DNA of 64,000 bases, taken from Sabethes cyaneus. Taxonomy: Eukaryota > Arthropoda > Insecta > Diptera > Culicidae. Both the position numbers and the translations under genes were made by a program. Under the pieces are notes generated by a model. That model was not told the DNA's origin, searched no databases, and saw nothing but the letters and a program-made list of their open reading frames with translations. The stretch covers positions 220,582,527 through 220,646,526 of the forward strand of contig NC_071355.1 of assembly GCF_943734655.1 (NCBI RefSeq). The letters run 5' to 3'. Position 1 is the first letter of the stretch; every line of letters starts with the position of its first letter. Shown here piece after piece: positions 35,845 through 47,696 of this stretch.

Positions 35845-35886
<42 letters not shown>

Positions 35887-35934
35887 CATTTCTTTCCCCT
35901 ACCGTCCCTTCATCAATTGTAGAACCATCGTTTC
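35384..35934. repeat. 51-bp perfect inverted repeat with poly-T runs, enclosing a SINE-like sequence
   Basis: The arms at 35384-35434 and 35884-35934 are identical in inverse (gaaacgatggttctacaatt through aggggaaagaaatga), and A/T homopolymers extend them. Between them, on the minus strand at about 35465-35690, there is a box B-like gggttcgaatcc (35598-35609) with a box A-like tggttcaaaggt 5' of it. A T-run at 35440-35464 would be its poly-A tail, so a tRNA-derived SINE is likely. Confidence 0.65.
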
Positions 35935-35955
35935 AAAAAAAAAAAAAATATTAAT

Positions 35956-37741
35956 ATATGTATGACCTCATTCCAAGGTCAAGACTAAAATCTTGAGATT
36001 AGTCTATATTTATGATATTTTAATTCTTTAATATGGAATGCAGAGTAACATCTATGGTATCATCATAAATTTAAAATTAATCTGATAATTTCACTCTTCT
36101 TGCCCGCTTCCCTATTCTGGCGTCAAGACGCCTCCGTAAATTGCGATTGACTTCATAATGCACGTCCAACACCGTGCACATCAACGTCATTCTCAAGCGT
36201 ACTATAAATGCCATTTCAATTGCCCAACTCAACAAATCACCTGCAGCAGTACAGACGGTAGGTTGGTACCGTGTTTCGTTTCCTTCCCGGGCAAGGAGAG
36301 AATAGATCTCGGATTACATATTTACACGAGCTGATTCCCTTCGGTGCCATTATTTGCCACCAGCAGGCACGGCAAAAACCAGAGACTGTGTGCCCTGTCC
36401 ATCTACGTCACGATGCTCTATGCTCTGCTGTTAGACACTCGGCCATGTTCGGTCCGATCATAAAAGCAAACCGGTCCACCACGGTCATCCAACTCGCTCG
36501 TGAGGTGTCAGTTTATTTTCTATTTATAAGCTCGTAAGGTACCTACCAGTAACAGCAGGACCATGCCTTCGCAGAGGTTATACGGTGCCAACATCCAGCA
36601 ACAAACCACGGACAATGGCTGCCAACTAAGCTGAATCTCCATCTGTACGGAATTTCGATGATGACGAGACATGAGCAGCCCGGGAAATTTATGGTGTCCG
36701 TCAAAATGGTGTGATTTATCATGCGTCATGCGACAATTCCCCAATCTCTGGTGTCTTGATTCTAGCTAGACTGTCTCTTTTCACTAGTAAGTCCCCGTTT
36801 CGGCTTGAATTCTGCCAGCTAGTCAAGGATCAAACAACTGTGCGTGGGTATTGCGACAAAAGAATGAGTAAAACGAGAATTTCCAGTCAGCTGAAATGAC
36901 AGGTTCTGCTTAATGCGGGATTCATAGGGTGCGCGGTATGCAACAGGTAACCGAAACCGGTGGCTTTCTCCATTGGTGTATCAGATAAATGTGATGTTTC
37001 TTTCCATTCAACTGTCATTATTGATGATAGAGAAAATGTAAACCATCATTATGTATGAACATGTTTCCATTTTTCCCTATCAAAAATTGAATGCAAACTA
37101 ACATACCAACCAGCAAAACATGGTGCAAAAATAAACCCAACCGTCACACCATGCTAGTAGAACCATGCAAACATAAAGTCAAGCGGCCATAATGCTTGCA
37201 AATATAGACGTGATTATTATTTCAAATCAGTAGGTAGAGGGAAAATCAAACTCAACTTTGGCGAAGTTTTTACCCCTCCAGTTCCGGCAGCCGAAATCGG
37301 GCCTCTGCTGAGTTATTGAAAACCTTGAGAAGAAAATCGACACTATCGACAATTGCTGCAGCAGGGGCCAGCCAGCCAGCCAGCAAGCGCCATTATAAGT
37401 TTTGGCCGACGCAAAACTTCCGGATCGTTGCCATCGACGAAGGAACTTCTAGGCGAGCGGAGCAATCAAAAAGTTTAAAGTTAATTTCAAATTAGTACTT
37501 ATGAAAATAATTGATTGCTATTACGTATCGACATTCGGCGATGAATAAGAAATGAGCTCGAGGCAGGCGATCAACTCGCTTCCATCGTCACCACCACCGC
37601 CGCCATCATTACTTTGGCGTCAGTCCTTCCAGCCCGGGCTTCGAACGGAGTTTAGAGCGAAAAGCGGCTCAAGTTAGTTTGGCAAAGATCCGCCGGCAGC
37701 ATCGAACGAGGATGGCTGAGTAAAATTTTAAAGAGTTAGGT
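35956..37741. other. No recognisable gene
   Basis: Unannotated sequence. Open stretches such as 36271-36537 are short and unrecognisable. Confidence 0.5.
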
Positions 37742-37754
37742 AGGTACCTACCTA

Positions 37755-38255
37755 GGGGGGCTCTGTAGCCGCAAGGTTACCGAGTCTGCTTTGACAAGCG
37801 AATGGTCATGGGTTCGAATCTTAGTAGAATCAGGCCATTCGATGTCAAAGTGACTTTAGCATGGGTTTATTCTCAGGCCCCTCATCGCCCTTCCTTCATG
37901 CTGAGTTCTATATTATCCCGATATGGCCTATTGACAGTGCAAAAATGAGACCCTTGTAGTAAAAATGCACTGGTTTGCTACGCCAGGGATGACTATAATT
38001 GGGGACTGTGCGCTGTCATGTGGAACGAGGTGGATAAAGTAGAGTAAAGCATTGAAAGAAGGGTACCCAATTACACACAAGCACGCATAAAAAAAAAAAA
38101 AAAAAGAAATTCAATAAGCATATCGCTCACTCAATAGCGACTATAGCTAAAATAAATGCAGTGCGGGTTATACAACAAACACCCGGGCGATATCACAATA
38201 GATCTAACTTTACTGGTCGCAGTGATGAGTCCATACAGGAAAAAAAAAAAAAAAA
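37755..38255 (+). mobile_element. tRNA-derived SINE with 13-bp target duplication and poly-A end
   Basis: The 5' part carries a box A-like tagccgcaaggtt (37766-37778) and a box B ggttcgaatct (37811-37821), the internal RNA polymerase III promoter. The element ends in a 16-17 nt A run at 38240-38255. An exact 13-bp duplication, aggtacctaccta, flanks it (37742-37754 and 38256-38268). A second A run at 38089-38105 lies inside. The unit may thus be a shorter SINE joined to about 130 bp of other sequence, or a composite. The promoter region resembles mosquito SINEs of the Feilai type; that name is from memory and not tested. Confidence 0.8.
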
Positions 38256-38268
38256 AGGTACCTACCTA

Positions 38269-39758
38269 TACTGCGCTGCCGTGTCTTTCTTGGCCCCAGC
38301 TTTCGAACTCGATCTGATTGATATTCCGGCTGCACACCGCTGCCGGGCCACTTCGCAGACCATTTGCGGGCTCCCTTTATCGCTTTATGATGTGCTGAAA
38401 AAGAACATTAACCGGTCGGAAACTGTCGATTTGCCGATAGCAATGTGATATCGATTTTATGGGATCCCATTCGGTGAGCCGACCGTGGCTGGCGGAGATT
38501 TACACTTGTGCCAAAAATAGGCTGCCATATTCGATGCATCGTTTTGATCAAGTTACTAGACTAGACAGAGGCGGTTTTGAAGTTGATGTGTGCGTAAAGT
38601 ATTTTATTACTGATGATAGTCTGGCTTATAGCTAGACTTAATTTATGTTTTCGTCACAACTTTATATTTGATTTGGTATGACAGACGCGCCATTTTGCTT
38701 CGTGTGCAAAAATATATCGATTATTCAATCAGCTTTAACAAAAACGTCTAGATCGACATTTTGGCCTTCCATCGGTGAAGATTGCAAAAACAAAACTCCA
38801 CCAGTTCCCATCAAGATTCAATAAACCACAAATTTAACAGAATTGGGTCACAAAAAGCGTACCCATTGGGTCGAAAAATACTCCTTATTTCGACTTGGTT
38901 CGATTTTCACCACGAAACAACAAACAACATAACCTAACCACGGCAAACAAGTACAAGACAACTCTACTGAAACAACGGACGACCGCCATCGTCTTTCCGA
39001 CCAACCGAATGGCATGATGCACTGACATAAACCAAAAATTTTGTACCGAAATTATATTAAATTCGTGTTGGCGTCGCGCCTGCATCGTTTCCTTGCTGTC
39101 CATTAGGTTAACCAAGTTCGGAGTACCCACCACGCTCGCAAAGGTACACATACAAACAGGCGCGCGCACACACACACATTGTTCACTGATGATGGCAAAG
39201 GAAAGGAAACGGAAATAGATTTAGATTTATTTCGGACACGTTCTCTAGCACCGAAACCGGATGTTGAGCGTCGGCACAGCGAGCGACCGTAATCGAGACA
39301 AGCAAGTGGAGCAGCCGGCAGCCAGCGGGGAGACGCGGCTTGCTGACAAACAACAGCTTACAGTGTTGGTTTCCTTCCACCAACTGCCTGCCTACCTGCT
39401 TCCCTACCTACCTACTTACTGGGGAAAACTCCAGTCAAAATATGTGGTCACTGCGACTGTAGTGAAGCGAATGTTTTTGGGACATGCCAAAAGAAAGGTC
39501 CGACCGTTAAGGTTCAGTGAGTCGAGCGCTATTTTTCTGGTGGTCAAAATGAGGTGGCGAATAATGTTTTCCTTGAAGTCAATAACAGAAATTTCAGAGC
39601 ATATTAGATACCTATTAGATAATTTCAATTTTCAAGGTTGAATGTTTCAATTTCGTTTTTAAATTTTAATGTATTTAAAGATTAAAGCAACCCAGCATTA
39701 TTAATTTTATATTTTAATATTTTGACATATTGCTTATGCGATAATCTAATAGTATAAG
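38269..39758. other. No recognisable gene
   Basis: A short gcgcgcgcacacacacac run lies near 39160-39178. Nothing else is supportable. Confidence 0.5.
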
Positions 39759-40740
39759 AGTATTTCTCGTTGAAACGAGGCCACTACTGACACGAGGTCT
39801 TCAAAAATTGGAACTTTTGCACTTATTTGATTGAAAATGGTTAAAAAATAAGAATTACACTTTTAATACCTCGAAATAGTGGACCCCTCGTTCACCAAAG
39901 GGCCTAACAGTTTCAAAAAAAGCTGAATTTTGTGCAAACCTTGAGATCAATATCATGTTTCATAAATTTGCCATGAATCAATTAACAAATGGCCCGGTTC
40001 TGTAAAAAAAAAGAACAGGGCTTTCAAATGGAGTAAAAATTTTTTGGTGGCCATCTTGGATTTGGTCGCTATATTGAATTTTATCAAAAAATCTTCACCA
40101 TGAGTCCCCAAACCGATTTTCATTTTAAGACCACCATTGGAAAGCTGAGAAAAAATGCTACAAGAATTATTCATAAAATTAGGTGTGCAATAGCATTAAC
40201 TGAATAAAACAACCAGTTATTTATAGCAAGGTTCACTCACATTTTTCATATAATTATTGTGATATTTCCAAAATTTGCAAATGGCACGGTTTTGCAAAAA
40301 GGAGAGATAGGGTTTATAAACGAAGTGAATAAAAATCGGCGACCATCTTGGATTTGGCCGCAATGTTAGATTTTATCAAAAAATTGCCGTTTTCGCCATG
40401 ATCTCTCCTACCGATTTTGATTTTAAGACCACCATCGGAAAACTGAGAAAAAACACTATAAGGCAAATTCTTAATTTTCTTCTTCTCCTTTATAGAACCG
40501 GGCCATTTGTTAATTGCACTATGGCAAATTCATGAAATATCACATGATATAGATCTCAAGGTTTGCTCAAAATTCAACTTTTTTGAAACTGTTAGGCCCC
40601 TTGGCGAACGTGGAGTCCACTATTTCGAGGTATTAAAAGTGTAATTCTTATTTTTTAACCATTTGCAATCAATTAAGCGCAAAAGTTCCAACATTTGAAG
40701 ACCTCGTGTCAATAGTGGTCCCGTTGCAGCGAGAATTACT
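39759..40740. mobile_element. Foldback element with arms of about 270 bp and an internal direct repeat
   Basis: The left arm (39759-40005) and right arm (40487-40740) are inverse copies. Matching blocks include agtatttctcgttgaaacg with its inverse, acacgaggtcttcaaa with tttgaagacctcgtgt, and acaaatggcccggttctgta with its inverse. Between them, a segment of about 130 bp (gccatcttggatttgg to aaagctgagaaaaaatgct) occurs twice in the same direction, near 40050-40160 and 40340-40460. It has no protein. Confidence 0.8.
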
Positions 40741-40929
40741 GACAAAAGCCTTGTTAGGAGTGCAAGAAAAACCCAGTACAGTGTGGCAAATATCAATAAA
40801 AATGTCTGACAAAAAACTGGTAGTCGTTATAGGTGTGTTAGAGAGGCAGTTATTTTAAAAAAATCTCCTTAGAGATTTCGCTTACCATAGATGTAAAATT
40901 TTATTTGAAATCAGAGTTGATTTTATTTC

Positions 40930-43900
40930 ATCGTGAGACGGAATTGATTGCGATCGTCTTGGCACGGGACTCGTTTTGTTCATCTCGAGACAGGACTCAT
41001 CTAGCCCATATTAAGACTGAGCTCGTCTCGTCCGTCTTGGAACATGACTATTCTCTTCCAGCTTGGTACGATACTTGTCTCGTCCGTATTAGGACGGATT
41101 CGTCTCGTCCGTCCTAGAACGCGACTAGTCTTGTCTTGGGATGGGACTCGTCTAGTCTCATCTCGTCTCGTTTTATCCGTCTTGGGATGAAATTCGTCGC
41201 GATCATCTTGAGACAAGATTCGCTTCGTCCAGCTTGGGACGAAACTCGCTTCGTCCGTCTCGAGACGGGAAACGTCTCGGCTGTATTAAGATTGGATTTA
41301 TTTCGTCCGCCTAAAGGCGGGATTCGCTCGTTCGTCCTAGAACAGGAATCGTATCGTCCGTCTTCAGACGGAATTCCTTTCGTCTGTCTTGAGGTGGGAG
41401 TTGACTCGTTCGTCCTGAGATGGGACGAGTCTAGTTCGTCTTGGGACTGGACTCATCTCGTCCGTCATAAGACTGGACTTGTCTCGTTCGTTTCAGGCCA
41501 AGGCTCGTCTCAACCATCTTGGGACACGGCGCGTCTTTTCCACTTGGGATCGTCTAGGCCGTCTTGGAACGGGACACATCACCTTCGTTTTGGGACGAAT
41601 ATAGTCTCGGCCGTCAATCTTGAGATAGAACTAGTCTCATCCGCCTTGGAACGGGACTCGTCTCAGCCGTCTTGGAGCATGATTCGCATCGTAAGTCTTG
41701 ATATGGAACTCGTCTCGATTATCTTGGAGCATGACTCATCTCTTCCATTTTGATACGAGACTCGTCTCATCATTTTTGGTACGACACTCGTCTCGTCCAT
41801 ATTGGGACGGACTCATGGTGTCCGTCTTGGGACTCGTCTCGTCTGTCTCGGAACAGGACTCGTCTAGTGGCATCTCGTCTCGTTTCATCCGTCTTGGGAA
41901 GAAATTCATCGCGATCGTCTTGCGACAGGACCTGCCTCGCCCATTTTGAGGCAACACTCACTTCACTCGGCTTGGGATGGGACTCGCTTCGTTCCTTTCG
42001 GGACAGGACTCGTCTCATCCGTATTTAAACTAAACTTATCTCGTCCGTCTTGGGATGGAACTCGTCTCATCCGTCTTGGGGTGGGACTTACCTCGTCCGT
42101 CTTGGAACGGGACTCAATTTGTCTCGTCTCATATTTCGTTTCGTCTCGTCTGCCTTGGAACAGGAGTCATCTAGTCGCATCTCGTCTCGCTTCACCAGTC
42201 TTGGGACGAAATTCGTCGCGATCGTCTTGAGACAGGACTCGCCTCGTCCGTTTTGGGACGGAATTCGCTGCGTCCGTCTCGGTACAGGAAACGTCTGGTT
42301 CGTATTAAGACTGGAATTATTTCGTCCGTTTTGAGACGGAATTTCTCTCGTCCGTCTTAGAATGAGACGCGCCTCGTCCGTCTCGGGACAGGATTCATCT
42401 CGCCTCATCTCATCTCGTCTCGCTTCTTTCGTTTTGTGATGACCTCGTCCGTCTTGGCACGGGAATCGTCTCGTCCTTCTTAGGACGAGACTCCTGCATC
42501 AATACTAGAATGGGACTCGACTCGTCCGTCCTGAGATAGAACTGGTCTACTTCGTCTTGGGACTGGACTCATTTCGTCCGTATTAAGACTAAACTTATCT
42601 CGTTCGTTTTGGGACAAGACTCGCTTCATCCGCCTTGGGACGGGGCTCGTATTTTTGCGATGAGAGTCGTCTAGGCCGCCTTAGAACGAGACTCATCTCC
42701 TACATTTTGAGACGGAGCTAGTCTCGTCCGTCAAGCTTGGGATGGAACTCGTCTCATCCGTCTTGGGACATGATTCGCCTGGTTTGTCTTAGGATGTGAC
42801 CCGTCTCGCCTCCCAGTTGGCCTCGAGGTAAGACGCTGATCTAATAAGCCAGTCGTCGTATGTTCTGTCTGTCGCACTGTCCTGTATTCTAACAGCTGGT
42901 TGCGAAGTCTGTCGTATAAAAACAGAAGGTCAAATTTCGATAACAGAATTAGCACCCAGGCTTTGCTTTTTGGACTCGTCTCGTTCGTTTTGGAGCAAGA
43001 CTAATCTCTTCCATCTTGGTACGAAACTCGTCTCGTCCGTCGTGGGACGCTACTAGTCTTGTTCGGGGATGGGACTCGTCTCGTTTCATCCGTCTTGAGA
43101 CGCAATTCGTCGCGATCGTCTTGGGACAGGATTCGCCTCGTCCGTTTTGAGACGGAACTTACTTTGTCCGGTTTGGGACGGAACTCGCTTCCTCCGTCTT
43201 GGGACGAGAAGCGTCTTGTCCGTATTTAGACTGGACTTATTTCGTCTGTCTTGAGACGGAATTCGTCACGTTCTTCTTGGGATGAGTCTCATCTCGTCCG
43301 TCTTGAGGCGAGATTCGTCTCGTTCGTCCTGGGACGGGAATCGTCTCATCAGTCGTGGGATGGGACGCGCCTCGTCCGTCTCGGGACAGGATTCATCTCT
43401 CTTGCTACATGCGTCTTGGGACGAAATTCATCGCGATTGTGCTGGGATAGGACTCGCTTCACCCGTTTTGGGACGGCACTAGTTTCGTCCGTCTTGGGAC
43501 AGAACTGGTCTCGTCGCATCTCGCCTCGCTACATTCGTCTTGAGACGAAATTCGTCGCGATCACCTTGGGACAGGCCTCTTCCGTTTTAGGACGAAACGT
43601 GCTTCGTCCAGCCTGAAACACGGGACTCACTTCGTCCGTCTTGGGACAGGACTGGTCTCGTTTGTCTCGTGGGACAACAACTCGTCTCGCTTCATCCGTC
43701 TCGAGACTAAATTCGGTCGTCTTGGTACATGATTCGCCTCGTCCGTTTTGGGACGGAATTCGCTTCGTCTGGCTTGAGACGGGACTCGCTTTGTCCGTTT
43801 CGAGACGCCTCGTCCATATTAAAACTGGACTTATTTTATCCATACTGAAATGAAATTCATCTCGTTCGTCTTGGGATGGCACTGATCTCGTCCGTCTTGG

Positions 43901-44060
43901 GGCTGGATCCGTCTCGTTCACACTGGGGCGGGAATCTTCTCGTCCGTCTAGGAAGGGAATCGTCTCGTCTCGCTTCATCCGTCTTGGTACGAAATTCGTC
44001 GCGATCGTCTTGGTACGAGACTCGTCTCGTCCGTCCTGGGGCGGAACTAGTCTCATGCGT
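40930..44060 (+). repeat. 26-bp minisatellite array, 3.1 kb
   Basis: The unit is approximately ctcgtctcgtccgtcttgg followed by gacggga (26 bp), with heavy point divergence. A longer variant block (ttcatccgtcttgggacga, aattcgtcgcgatcg, then cctcgtccgttttgggacgg) recurs near 41175, 41885, 42200, 43090, 43415, 43535 and 43975, so groups of units have been copied together. Because 26 is not a multiple of 3 and the consensus lacks stops, long open frames appear on both strands (for example 41136-41753 and 43529-44152). They are not genes. A SINE interrupts the array at 42811-42971. Confidence 0.9.
42811..42971 (+). mobile_element. tRNA-derived SINE remnant inside the minisatellite
   Basis: The blocks cagttggcctcgaggtaaga (box A-like), taataagccagtcgtcgtat, ggttgcgaagtctgtc and ggctttgcttttt correspond in order to those of the minus-strand SINE at 28966-29170. 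The box B region is damaged (gttctgtctgt) and the middle is shortened. I see no clean target duplication in the repetitive flank. Confidence 0.75.
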
Positions 44061-44242
44061 CTTAAAAATATTAGATGCATTGGGATGTTTTGATATACAG
44101 ACCATGAAAAACATTGACTTGGGGCAGAGATGGTTCGATCACTTTGACTCAATTTTTATTGATTTGACATTAATGTCTCAACCAAAGAAAATGATTAATA
44201 GTAATATATGGGACATATGTAGAACAAGAATAGTATCTACAA

Positions 44243-44528
44243 CAGTGATGGCCAAACTGCGGCCCACGGGCCGCATGTGGCCCTTCGAGATGACTTATGG
44301 GAAAATTTTTGATGACAGGAGTCCCTAAGTTTATTCGTAATGCATCGTGCATGTTATGAATCTAAATGCTTTCCGGTTTAAATCTTGTGGCGATTCCTAG
44401 AAAATGTTTTTTGCTGTCGCATATTTTACATTTTGTAATGCACAAAAATGGTCAGAGATTATTGCGGCCCGCGGCATTCATGGGCGATCTGATTTGGCCC
44501 GCACCATGCCTATGCCTGGGCACCACTG
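44243..44528. mobile_element. hAT-type MITE with 8-bp target duplication
   Basis: It starts cagtgatggccaaactgcgg and ends tgcctgggcaccactg, with inner gcggcccacgggccgcatg and attgcggcccgcgg words. These are the classic hAT CAG...CTG termini. An exact 8-bp duplication, atctacaa, flanks it at 44235-44242 and 44529-44536. Comparison with the relative at 61610 (ctacaattttgctgaa) shows that one duplication plus the element removes cleanly. It is 286 bp with no coding capacity. Confidence 0.92.
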
Positions 44529-45224
44529 ATCTACAATATTGCTGAACGAAGTTTTGCTGTAATCTTGTATTTACGGGGCCTCAATACACAGTGGGAATTT
44601 TTTTGCAATAAAGTCCTTTATCTCAAAATCTTTAAATACCGCTGGGTTACATTCAATATTTTGATATCAAAAGAAAGGTATTTTTATGAAAATTTCAATG
44701 ATATGGTCCTTGTTTACGGTACACGTTTGTTCCTAGCAGTTTTGGCCAAATGCAGGGGTTTTTACCCTACTTTTCTAGGAGAGCGTAAATGTATTGATCA
44801 ATAACTCTGGAACCCGGTGGAATAAAACCAATCTTTTTCCGCCACATAAAAGCCAATTTTATGTAGATTCCGATGGCATGATATTTGATTGCGGCAATTT
44901 TATCCTAATTTTCTCAGTTAACTGTGCTTAATAAAGTTAGCATGATCTTTATTTGATCAAAACTACAAGAAACAAACAGGTGCGATAAACAAACACCAAA
45001 CTGTTAGAATGCATCTAAAAATAACTTTCTTTTGATGAAAAAAGATTTAATTTATTGTTTGTATTGAATGCAAGCTATTTATATAAGAGGTTTATGTCTG
45101 TACCGGAAACCAGGTCTCTGACAGGACGTCATAAAAGGCTTATCGGTAACTAAAAACAGGTCCCTGACAGGACTTCATGCTTTCGTAGCAATGGGTTGTA
45201 TTCTCAGTCACCTCACTAGTCGAC

Positions 45225-45540
45225 TGCTGGACTGCTCGATTGCTCAACTGGTTGACTAGACTGCTCGACTGGACTGGTCGATTAGACTGCTCGATTTGAT
45301 TGCTCGACTGGACTGCTTAACTGAACTGCTCGACTGAACTGTTCGATTCGACTGCTTGATTGGACAGATCGACTTGACTGCTTGACGGAACAGCTCGATT
45401 TAACTGCTCGAGTGGACTACTCGACTTAACTACTCGACCCGACTGCTCCATTTAACTGCACGATTGAACTGCTCGACTGGACTGCTCAACTGGACTGCTG
45501 GATCGACTGCTCGACTGGACATCGACGGCTCGACAAAGAT
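45225..45540 (+). repeat. tgctcgactg minisatellite, block 1
   Basis: Degenerate units of roughly 13-18 bp (gactgctcgactgga and variants) run for about 310 bp. A second block of the same unit lies at 46525-46620 in the same orientation, beyond a non-repetitive insert. Confidence 0.85.
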
Positions 45541-46018
45541 TGCTCCGATTTAGTTCAAACTTTGTGTATTTGTTCCTTTTCTTAAAATTTTATATCATAT
45601 TTTATTTTGCGCTTAGGTGCCCCCTAGTGAGTTAGGGTGGCCCTAAAAATAATTGAGATTGTGTTTTTTAATTTGTATCTCTAAAACAAAAAAAGATACG
45701 TTTCTAAAATTTTGATATGTTATGCAAAAAACTCAGACTTTCAAAAAAAAATATAGAAACTTGGATTTTTTTAGGTATTACAACATGAAAACACTAAAAT
45801 TCAATGAGTAAGCAAAAATTTGGGTTTGGATCTAATATTTTGCACAGAATGCACATTTAGGCCACAATTTTTCTTAAAAGCTCATCATCATGTCTTCCAT
45901 TTGGTATCAAAATTATAAAAATCGGTTGAGTGAATGAAAAGTTATGAATTTTTTTAAAAAAAGGCCTTATGATGATTTTTGGAATCACACTAACTCAGAT
46001 GGGGGATCCCTAACTTAC

Positions 46019-46365
46019 TTATGTGTCCATGTCCGCCGGTCCGGCGGAACAAAGGGATGAAATCAGAGATCTTCACTGCTGATGGTTACCCGCCATGGCT
46101 TTTACCTGTCGCCAGGACAGGTTCTCGTCTACAGCCCGGATGTCGTTGGCTAAGCTCCGTCGCCACGAGCCTCTGGGTCTGCCTCTTCTACGCTGTCCTT
46201 GTGGATTCCAGTCGAGTACTGCTCTGCAAACCTCGTTCGCTCCTTTCCTCAAGGTGTGTCCGATCCACTTCCACCTACGTTCACGAATTTCTGTGGCTAT
46301 CGGCCCTTGATGACACCGGCGATGGAGTTCCTCATTGGATATCCAATTATCAGACCACCAGACCT
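46019..46365 (-). pseudogene. LINE 3'-terminal fragment, third subfamily
   Basis: The minus strand reads WISNEELHRRCHQGPIATEI, then RERRWKWIGHTLRKGANEV, LDWNPQGQRRRGRPRGSW, RAVDENLSWRQVKAMAGN, a stop after HQQ, and finally RSLISSLCSAGPADMDT with its stop at 46019. I recognise this as the C-terminal end of an endonuclease-reverse-transcriptase LINE, different from the RLRWAGHVVRMPDD family. One in-frame stop breaks it and the 5' part is missing. It lies in the centre of the large foldback element, between two blocks of minisatellite, so it probably inserted there later. Confidence 0.85.
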
Positions 46366-46524
46366 AAGCGTCAAATTAAAAATTTTGGTCATATATTTTC
46401 AAAAACCGAACAAACATGCAAAATTTGAACAAAATCGGAGCACTTTTTCTCAAGGAATTACTAAGCGGGTACACCTGTACCCGGTTGATCAGATTGCGTT
46501 GATTTTTTGATTGATCAATTGAGG

Positions 46525-46620
46525 GTTAAACTGCTCGATTTAATTGCTTGACTTGACTGCTCGACTCGATCACTCGATTGCTCGACTCAACTGCTCTACT
46601 CGATGGCTTGTCGCGATATC
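46525..46620 (+). repeat. tgctcgactg minisatellite, block 2
   Basis: Short continuation of the array at 45225-45540 (actgctcgatttaattgctt, gactgctcgactcga). Confidence 0.75.
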
Positions 46621-47500
46621 ATGTGGTCGGTGTTAAATTAGATCGGACCAAGTCGCAAAATTTAAAAAAATAAGTTATTGATAGCAAACCATCAAGAATT
46701 TTCTAAGCAACATTTTACTCTAATCAGACAACATAAATGTTGCAAACAGCCAAAAGTTTTTATTCGATTAAATAGAATCCAATACGACCATAATAACTAT
46801 TTGTTTCAGTTACCGGCTATGACTCTTTTATGTTCAACATCTTAGAGCTATATTTTGCAATATAAGAACTCAAAGAACTAATACAAAGATTAAACATCTT
46901 CGAAAACACTGGCCAATGGAATGTATCCGCAGTGTTCGGAGTTCTGAACAGACAATTATATTTTCCGGATCGTAAGATTCGGGCTCAACTAGTTTAATAT
47001 AATTCGTTTGAGTCTTTGCTTAATGTGGCCGATTTCAACTACAAAAATATGGCGCCCTTTCAGGGACCTGGTTTTGATAACAGACAAAGCTCTTATATAT
47101 AGATCAAGATCACTGATAAAACTAGGGTAAAGTGTCGTTTAATTGACCAAAACAGCAAGAAGCAACCATGTGTCGTAAACAAATACCGTTGGATTCCTCT
47201 TGAACATAGTTTTTTTTGTGATGGAAAACATCAATTTTATCCCAACGAAATTCGGAGATACGGACTTTTACATCTTCTCATGTCGAGAAAAGTAGAGTAA
47301 AACTGCTGAAAACAGATCCGTGCTGGAACAAGCATCACACCATTATAATCCTTATAAAAATATCTTTCTTTTGGCATTAAAAGATTGATCCTAGCCCATT
47401 AAGCATTTTAAGATATAGCGAAAACACACTAATTCGCAGTGGCTTTTTAACCCAATGCCTTTCTGGCATACAAAGAAAAATTTATTCTACAAATATCCCA

Positions 47501-47696
47501 TACATTCAAGTAATATTTTTTACCCGGTTTGTTTTTTCGATTATTAAGAACGGGGCGACTTAGGGACCATTTATTTATTTCTCAATTCATTTGGGAGAGA
47601 CCCGACATTCGTCTCGTAGTTTGTAAATGGTCCCTCAGTTACACCGTTATTGAGTAATCGAAAAAAACAAACCGTGTAAACAAAGACTTCAGTGTA
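47501..47696. mobile_element. TA-flanked foldback MITE (copy 2)
   Basis: It has the same arms as the copy at 33508-33702 (acccggtttgttttttcgat opposed to atcgaaaaaaacaaaccgtg), with ends tacattcaag and cttcagtgta. It sits inside the right arm of the large foldback element. The relative at 61796 reads ctacaaatgccccatatgta, and here that line is split as ctacaaatatcccata...taactttttc, consistent with TA duplication. Confidence 0.85.

Noticed and set aside
41136..41753. A 205-codon open frame, and several of about 100-200 codons on both strands in 41-44 kb
   Set aside because: They follow the 26-bp repeat, appear in many frames on both strands, and reflect a repeat consensus without stop codons.
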